Of a stretch of 64,000 nt of DNA, positions 59,630-64,000 are shown in pieces (within the stretch, counting starts at the first letter, position 1; each line of letters begins with the position of its first letter). The notes beneath the pieces are model-generated. The model was not told the DNA's origin. It worked only from the letters and a program-made list of their open reading frames with translations, and did not search any database. The position numbers were made by a program, and so were the translations under genes. The stretch comes from Arthrobacter cheniae (GTDB taxonomy: Bacteria > Actinomycetota > Actinomycetes > Actinomycetales > Micrococcaceae), in contig NZ_QZVT01000001.1 in assembly GCF_003602275.1 (NCBI RefSeq), forward strand, positions 278,567-342,566. The letters run 5' to 3'.

Positions 59630-59660
59630 TGTTCCCTTTCCATCAGCTGTCGTTTCCTCG

Positions 59661-59708
59661 TGCGTGAACTCATGCGTGAAGTCCTGCGTGAAGTCCTGCG
59701 TGAACCGG
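59661..59708. repeat. Four-copy 12-bp tandem repeat between ccdA and resB
   Basis: Units TGCGTGAACTCA, TGCGTGAAGTCC, TGCGTGAAGTCC and TGCGTGAACCGG run end to end at 59661-59708. Each keeps TGCGTGAA. They lie in the intercistronic gap and end about 30 bp before the resB start codon. On the coding strand they are open in the resB frame and would read as an FTQD/FTHE repeat. Confidence 0.75.
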
Positions 59709-59717
59709 TCATGCCCC

Positions 59718-60521
59718 TCAGATCGGCAACACCACGTTGCCGATCAGAACATCCTGCAGCTGCGTGATCCAGAAGTTCCAGAGACCCGTCACCATGAGCA
59801 CGCCGACGAGGACCAGCATGCCTCCCCCGGCCCGCTGCAGCAGGAGCCGGTGTTTCCGGAAGAATGCGAGAGCTCCCATCCCCCGCCGGACGCCGAGCGC
59901 GATCAGCAGGAACGGGAGGCCGAGCCCCAGGCAGTAGACGAAGGTCAGTAGGGCCCCCTTCAGCGCGGTCGCGTCATTTCCGGAGATGGCCAGGAGCTGG
60001 ACGGCACCGAGGGTCGGGCCGATGCACGGCGCCCAGCCGAGTCCGAAGGTGAGTCCGAGCAGCGGAGCTCCCAACAGCCCGGCGGGCACCTTCGTATGGA
60101 GACGGCTCTCGCGCTGGAACCAGGAGAATCCGCCCATGAAGACAATGCCCAGGAGGATCACGACGACGCCGAATACCTGGATCAGCCATCCCTGCGAGAC
60201 ACGGAGGAAGGCCCCGAGCTGGCCGAAGAGCGTGCCGTACGCCATGAACACCACCGAGAAACCGAGCACGAACAGCCCGATCCCGGCGACCATCCGGCCC
60301 TTCCTCTGTTTTTCGAGGTCCACGCCTGTCAGCCCCGTGACGTACCCGAGGTAACCGGGGACCAGCGGCAGGACGCAGGGTGAGGCGAACGAGACGAGGC
60401 CCGCCAGCAGCGCGACGGGCAGGGCGAGGAGCATGGACCCGTTGAGCACGGCGTCGGCAAAGGCGTTCCCCGCGACGGAGGGAACGGAGGCGGCCGATAG
60501 ACCCATCATCGGCAGGGTCAT
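59718..60521 (-). CDS. ccdA: CcdA-type thiol-disulfide transporter
   Basis: 267-residue membrane protein of the DsbD/CcdA family with six helices. The two redox Cys are in FASPCVLPLVPGYLGY and GLGWAPCIGPTLGAV. It carries reducing power across the membrane to ResA for apocytochrome c thiol reduction. It starts 21 bp after resA. Confidence 0.95.
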   Translation of the reverse strand: MTLPMMGLSAASVPSVAGNAFADAVLNGSMLLALPVALLAGLVSFASPCVLPLVPGYLGYVTGLTGVDLEKQRKGRMVAGIGLFVLGFSVVFMAYGTLFGQLGAFLRVSQGWLIQVFGVVVILLGIVFMGGFSWFQRESRLHTKVPAGLLGAPLLGLTFGLGWAPCIGPTLGAVQLLAISGNDATALKGALLTFVYCLGLGLPFLLIALGVRRGMGALAFFRKHRLLLQRAGGGMLVLVGVLMVTGLWNFWITQLQDVLIGNVVLPI

Positions 60522-60542
60522 CGGCAGGATGCGCGCCGAGCG

Positions 60543-61175
60543 CTACTCGGCAAGGGCATCGGAGATCAGGGCCTTCAGCGTGCTGCGATCAGCGAGGCCG
60601 AGGATTCGGGCGGACACCCGGCCCTCCTTGTCGAGCACGATGGTGGTGGGAACGGCCTGCGGCGGGACGTACTGCGTCATGTCGAGCAGGACATCGCCGT
60701 CCTTGTCGTCGAAACTCTCGTAAGGGATGCCGAAGCTCCGCTCGAAGGCCTCCGCGGTAGCCTGCTCGTCACGGATGTTCACGCCGTAGAACGCGGCACC
60801 CTGCGGTACGTACTCGTCGTGGAGCGCGACCAGGTCCGGCGCCTCCTCCCTGCATGGCGCGCACGAGGCGTACCAGAAGTTGAGCACGGTGACCTGTCCG
60901 ATCCACTCCGAGCTGGACACCGACGTGCCGTCGAACAGGGCTCCGGTCAGCTCGACGGGTTCGCCGCGATCCGTTGCCGTGTATTCGGTGACGGAGCCAT
61001 CACCGGCAATGTAGTTCTTGCCGTCGCCGGCGTCGGCCTGCTGGGCCAGGGGATCATCGGCGGCGCAGGACGTCACCACGAGGGACACCGGCACGCTGAG
61101 TGCCAGCGCCATGCCCAGCTTGAGCAGGACTCGGCGCTTCGTGGAGCGAACGGTTGGTGTCACGACTTCCCTCAT
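60543..61175 (-). CDS. resA: TlpA/ResA-type thiol-disulfide oxidoreductase lipoprotein
   Basis: 210 residues. Basic N-terminus, hydrophobic stretch and lipobox VTSC, then a thioredoxin fold with the CxxC in NFWYASCAPCREEAP and the cis-Pro in AVPTTIVL. It keeps apocytochrome c CXXCH thiols reduced, using electrons from CcdA. ATG 61175 is a possible start; GTG 61163 with GAGGGA upstream is an alternative. A 25-bp near-palindrome sits directly before the ATG. Confidence 0.93.
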   Translation of the reverse strand: MREVVTPTVRSTKRRVLLKLGMALALSVPVSLVVTSCAADDPLAQQADAGDGKNYIAGDGSVTEYTATDRGEPVELTGALFDGTSVSSSEWIGQVTVLNFWYASCAPCREEAPDLVALHDEYVPQGAAFYGVNIRDEQATAEAFERSFGIPYESFDDKDGDVLLDMTQYVPPQAVPTTIVLDKEGRVSARILGLADRSTLKALISDALAE

Positions 61176-61200
61176 GAATTTCTACGACGTGTAGTAATTC
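61176..61200. promoter_or_regulatory. 25-bp interrupted palindrome before resA
   Basis: GAATT-T-CTAC (61176-61185) and GTAG-T-AATTC (61191-61200) are mirror arms separated by five bases. It occupies nearly the whole 27-bp gap between the phosphatase gene and resA. The CTAC/GTAG core recalls BlaI/CopY-type operators, but those have a 4-base spacer. Confidence 0.5.
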
Positions 61201-61202
61201 TA

Positions 61203-61880
61203 TTACGCCCCGGGGACATTCGCCGCACCGGGCAGCAGGTCCGCGCACGGCTCCGCGTAGCGCACGCGCCGGATGGTGTCTCCGTCGAAGTCGATCGACG
61301 TGACGGAGGTGAGCGTGCACTCACGCTGGCGTGGGTCGTGCCATAGGCGACGGCGCTCCGCAGCAAGCCTCGTCACCCAGATCGGGAGCTGGTGACTCAC
61401 GAGGATGGCTTCGGCGGGAGCGTCGGACGTGCTGCTCCCGGCCAGCTCGAGGGCACGACGCCGCGCTGCGTGCACGCCCTCCATGACGCGCTCCGCCTGC
61501 TGGCTGTAAGGCTCCCCCCATGAGGGCCGAAAGGGATTGACGAGCAGTGGCCAATACCGCGGCTGGCGGAGTCGGCTCTTGATCTTCGACATGCCCTCGA
61601 AGCGGTTCTCCGCCTCGATGATGCGCTCGTCCGTGGTGATCTGGAGGCCCAGCGCGTCCGCGACGGGCTGCGCGGTCTCCTGCGCCCGTGCCAAGGGGGA
61701 GGCAACGAGCAGCACGAGGTTGGCCCCCTCATTCCGCCGCTGCTCGAAATGCCCGGCCATCTGCGCGGCCATCTCCCGGCCCAGGTCCGAGAGGTGGAAC
61801 TCGGGGAGCCTCCCGTAGAGGACCCCCTCCGGGTTGTGGACCTCACCGTGGCGCACCAGGTGGACGGTTGATCTCTGCAT
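61203..61880 (-). CDS. Histidine phosphatase (phosphoglycerate mutase-like) protein
   Basis: 225 residues. The catalytic His/Arg motif is VHLVRHGEVHNP; SPLARAQETAQPVADAL and VSHQLPIW supply the remaining active-site residues. It is not a glycolytic mutase by length and context; such genes commonly head the actinobacterial resA-ccdA-resB-ccsB cluster. ATG 61880 has GGAGG almost adjacent, so ATG 61898 is also possible. Substrate unknown. Confidence 0.9.
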   Translation of the reverse strand: MQRSTVHLVRHGEVHNPEGVLYGRLPEFHLSDLGREMAAQMAGHFEQRRNEGANLVLLVASPLARAQETAQPVADALGLQITTDERIIEAENRFEGMSKIKSRLRQPRYWPLLVNPFRPSWGEPYSQQAERVMEGVHAARRRALELAGSSTSDAPAEAILVSHQLPIWVTRLAAERRRLWHDPRQRECTLTSVTSIDFDGDTIRRVRYAEPCADLLPGAANVPGA

Positions 61881-61949
61881 TCCTCCAGTTTCCCGCATGC
61901 TCCGTGCCACGGCCAATCGGCGGGGCAGGGCGTGAGGGACCCCCTTGTC

Positions 61950-62010
61950 GGAGGATTGGTTGAATGTTTGACCTAGTTGTGGAATAAAACATGCATACGC
62001 ATGCTTTTCT
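61950..62010 (+). promoter_or_regulatory. AT-rich promoter region of the YceI gene
   Basis: Unusually AT-rich for this genome. It has TTGAAT (61960) and TTGACC (61968) as -35 candidates and an AATAAAA stretch. GCAT-ACGC-ATGC (61993-62004) is an imperfect palindrome that could be an operator. Confidence 0.45.
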
Positions 62011-62052
62011 AATGTGTAAGCAATCGCCTCCCACCCACTTCAGGAGTTCATC

Positions 62053-62610
62053 ATGACTGTCCCCTCAGGCCTCACCTCCGGCACCTGGTCCTTCGATCCC
62101 ACACACAGCGAGGTCGGCTTCAGCGTCCGCCACGCAGGCATCAGCAAGGTTCGCGGCTCCTTCAAGGACGTCGATGCAGCACTCACGGTCGGCTCCTCCC
62201 TCGAGGACTCCGCCATCGTCGTGACGATCAAGACGGCTTCCTTCACCTCGGGTGACGAGAACCGCGACGGCCACGTCAAGGGCGCCGACTTCTTCGACGT
62301 CGAGCAGTTCCCCGAGATGACCTTCGTCTCCACCTCGCATGCGGGCTCGGGCGAGAGCTACACCATCACCGGCGACCTCACCATCCGCGGCATCACCAAG
62401 TCCGTCGTCCTCGACACCGACTTCAACGGTGTGGCTGTCGATCCCTTCGGCATCACCCGCGCCGGCGTCTCGGCATCCACCAGCATCTCCCGCAAGGACT
62501 TCGGCCTCACCTGGAACGCGGCCCTCGAAGCCGGCGGCGTCCTCGTCGGCGACAAGGTGACCATCAGCATCGAGGCACAGTTCGTGGCGCCCGCCGTCGT
62601 AACGGTCTGA
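62053..62610 (+). CDS. YceI-family lipocalin-like protein
   Basis: 185 residues. WSFDPTHSEVGFSVRHAGIS, HVKGADFFDVEQFPEMTFVS and GDLTIRGITKSVVLD are the YceI signature strands. The fold binds isoprenoids or other hydrophobic ligands. There is no signal peptide, unlike E. coli YceI. AGGAG lies 7 bases before the ATG. Transcribed alone, with its own AT-rich promoter region. Confidence 0.95.
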   Translation: MTVPSGLTSGTWSFDPTHSEVGFSVRHAGISKVRGSFKDVDAALTVGSSLEDSAIVVTIKTASFTSGDENRDGHVKGADFFDVEQFPEMTFVSTSHAGSGESYTITGDLTIRGITKSVVLDTDFNGVAVDPFGITRAGVSASTSISRKDFGLTWNAALEAGGVLVGDKVTISIEAQFVAPAVVTV

Positions 62611-62646
62611 TCCGGAGCGCACACCGCTCCCGTCCGAACGCCTTCC

Positions 62647-62677
62647 GGCCGACGTCGTCCCCTTGACGACGTCGGCC
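62647..62677 (+). terminator. Perfect 13-bp hairpin after the YceI gene
   Basis: GGCCGACGTCGTC (62647-62659) pairs exactly with GACGACGTCGGCC (62665-62677) around a 5-base loop, 36 bp after the stop. There is no clear T-run, but stem length and position argue for termination. Confidence 0.7.
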
Positions 62678-62820
62678 GTCGGCGTTAAGCGGTGTCATGG
62701 CACGGAAGCGGGGAACTAGGCTGGCGGTGAAGGCAACCGCGCCGGGTACGTCCATGGGGGCACCGATGCGGTGATGAAGGTCCGGAACAACCTGACGAAT
62801 GCACGACGGAGGACGCCGTA

Positions 62821-63504
62821 ATGAGCACGCCACAGGACACCCCAGGCAACAGGAACAACGACGGACAAGCATGGAACCCGCCCGGCGGGAACGGCTCCGG
62901 ACACAGTCCCGATGGGCAGCAGGGCAAGGGGCAGCAGGCACAGCCGACCCCCTACGGCCGGCAGGACGTCGGCAGCCCGTACGGCTACCAGGCGGCACAG
63001 CCCTCGGGTTACGCCTACCCGAGCTCGGGCGGCGACGCTGGCCGGACCGAGAAGGGGCCGGCACCCAAGGAAGTCATGAGGGCCTACTACCTGATCCTGG
63101 CTGCCGGTGCCGCCTACCTGGTGTCCTCGATCATCTCCTCCCTCACCGCCGAGATCCCGGACATGGCGGGGGCATCACTCGGCGTCGGGGTGGGGCTGGT
63201 GTTCGCGGTGCTCTTCGCGGCGGTCTACGTCGTCCTGGCCGTCTTCATCAGGAAGGGGCAGAACTGGGCCCGCATCACTGCAACCGTGCTGGCGGCACTG
63301 AACGTGCTGCTGGTTCTCGGCGGGCTGCTGCTCCTGCCCATCGCCAACCGGGCCGTCGAAGCCAGCGGGCAGACGATTCCCCCGATATCGGGCTTCAGCA
63401 CGGCGCTCGACATCCTGGTCATGCTCCTCGGTGTGGCCGGCGTCGTCATGACGTACCTGAAGCCCGCGCGCCCCTACTTCGCTCCGCAGCGCCTCGGGTA
63501 CTGA
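62821..63504 (+). CDS. Gly/Gln/Pro-rich membrane protein
   Basis: 227 residues. The first 80 are disordered and rich in Gly, Gln, Pro and Tyr (PYGRQDVGSPYGYQAAQPSG). Four hydrophobic helices follow (VMRAYYLILAAGAAYLVSSI; VGLVFAVLFAAVYVVLAVFI; WARITATVLAALNVLLVLGG; ILVMLLGVAGVVMTYL). Many actinobacteria have such proteins, and none has a firm role. GGAGGA precedes the ATG. It converges on rex with a 14-bp gap. Confidence 0.85.
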   Translation: MSTPQDTPGNRNNDGQAWNPPGGNGSGHSPDGQQGKGQQAQPTPYGRQDVGSPYGYQAAQPSGYAYPSSGGDAGRTEKGPAPKEVMRAYYLILAAGAAYLVSSIISSLTAEIPDMAGASLGVGVGLVFAVLFAAVYVVLAVFIRKGQNWARITATVLAALNVLLVLGGLLLLPIANRAVEASGQTIPPISGFSTALDILVMLLGVAGVVMTYLKPARPYFAPQRLGY

Positions 63505-63518
63505 AGACCAGCACGCAC

Positions 63519-64000
63519 CTACTGGGCGCGGGAGATCGGACCAAGGTCCGGTTCCTGCGCCCTTTGGGCGTGATAGGCCAGGATCTCCAGTTCGGTCGAC
63601 ATGTCCACTTTCCGCAACTGCACGTGTGACGGCACCTGGAGCACCACGGGTGCAAAACTGAGGATGCTCGAGATCCCGGCGGCGACGAGGCGGTCGCACA
63701 GTTCCTGCGCGACCGCTCCGGGGACCGCAAGAACCGCCATGTTGGTGCGTGTGCGGTCGAGCACCGCCTCGAGGTCGGCCACGGCACTCACCCGGAGGTA
63801 GCCCACCTCCGACCCGACGACGAGTTGATCGGCATCGAACAGTGCAACGATCTCGAAGCCCCGCGAGACGAATCCGGAGTAGCCGGCGAGCGCACGGCCG
63901 AGGTTGCCCACGCCGACGATCGCCACGCGCCAGTCGAGCGTCAAACCGAGGGCGAGGGAAATCTGCCGGTTGAGGTACTGCACCTCGTAGCCGACACCGC
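63519..64000 (-). CDS. rex: Redox-sensing repressor Rex, N-terminus beyond the window
   Basis: About 160 residues of the C-terminal NAD(H)-binding part are visible, entering as GVGYEVQYLNRQISLALGL. DWRVAIVGVGNLGRALAGYS is the Rossmann loop and SGFVSRGFEIVALFDAD continues it. The winged-helix DNA-binding domain lies past base 64000. Rex senses the NADH/NAD ratio and represses respiratory genes in actinobacteria. No clear Rex operator was found upstream of the ccs/res genes in this window. Confidence 0.93.
   Translation of the reverse strand, partial: GVGYEVQYLNRQISLALGLTLDWRVAIVGVGNLGRALAGYSGFVSRGFEIVALFDADQLVVGSEVGYLRVSAVADLEAVLDRTRTNMAVLAVPGAVAQELCDRLVAAGISSILSFAPVVLQVPSHVQLRKVDMSTELEILAYHAQRAQEPDLGPISRAQ

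Noticed and set aside
59661-59708. 12-bp repeats as a CRISPR array or Rex site
   Set aside because: Units are contiguous without spacers, far too short for CRISPR, and are direct repeats rather than the inverted TGTGAA/TTCACA pair expected for Rex.
59630-59717. Longer ResB including an FTQD/FTHE repeat N-terminus
   Set aside because: The frame is open through the 12-bp repeats, but no start codon lies in frame before them, and GTG 59629 has a good AAAGGG.

Overview
The window is high-GC, densely coding DNA with many GTG starts and ATGA/GTGA-coupled genes. Gene content (system II cytochrome c maturation beside men genes, Rex, an actinobacterial paa cluster, GAF-ANTAR proteins, DUF4229) points to an actinobacterium of the Micrococcaceae, most like Arthrobacter sensu lato. 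This is inference from family content. No rRNA, tRNA, insertion sequence, prophage or CRISPR array was recognised.

Layout. 1-2.2 kb: end of a SUMT (cobA) gene and an FprA-type ferredoxin-NADP reductase. 2.2-9.4 kb: VapC-like toxin with a doubtful antitoxin, a MetE-like methyltransferase gene broken by one in-frame TGA, a four-gene glycine betaine/choline ABC importer, and a protein made of two STAS-like repeats. 9.7-16.9 kb: a signalling block with two GAF-ANTAR proteins, two GAF proteins sharing an unfamiliar N-terminal module, a lone CapA-type lipoprotein, and a DUF1059 gene translationally coupled to an EAL phosphodiesterase. 16.9-22 kb: a YczE membrane protein divergent from its MocR-type regulator, a UvrA2-like ATPase and a small acidic protein. 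22-28 kb: E2-E1beta-E1alpha of a 2-oxoacid dehydrogenase divergent from an Lrp-type regulator, an HTH/Clp-N gene pair behind two palindromic operators, and a RibD-like reductase. 28.3-29.9 kb: an LTA synthase/OpgB-like membrane phosphotransferase. 29.9-41.4 kb: phenylacetate catabolism in two operons (paaABCDE-paaG and paaJ-F-H-Z) with the TetR regulator PaaR between them and three matching operator sites; a frameshifted AbiEi/DUF559 gene sits between the halves. 41.5-49.7 kb: an oligopeptidase B-like protease, then a beta-glucoside importer, GH1 beta-glucosidase and LacI regulator operon. 49.8-52.6 kb: thioesterase, secreted SGNH hydrolase, tyrosine phosphatase, VOC protein. 52.7-55.7 kb: menB-menE-menA. 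55.8-64 kb: DUF4229 and PLDc_N membrane proteins, ccsB-resB-ccdA-resA with a phosphoglycerate-mutase-like gene, YceI, a proline/glycine-rich membrane protein and the C-terminal part of Rex.

How the genes fit together. The paa genes take phenylacetyl-CoA through epoxidation, isomerisation, ring cleavage and beta-oxidation-like steps under PaaR. The sugar operon imports and hydrolyses beta-glucosides under its own LacI repressor. The men, ccs/res and rex genes serve menaquinone- and cytochrome-based respiration. The parts least explained by known systems are the duplicated GAF-ANTAR/GAF block, the HTH/Clp-N pair and the DUF1059-EAL pair.
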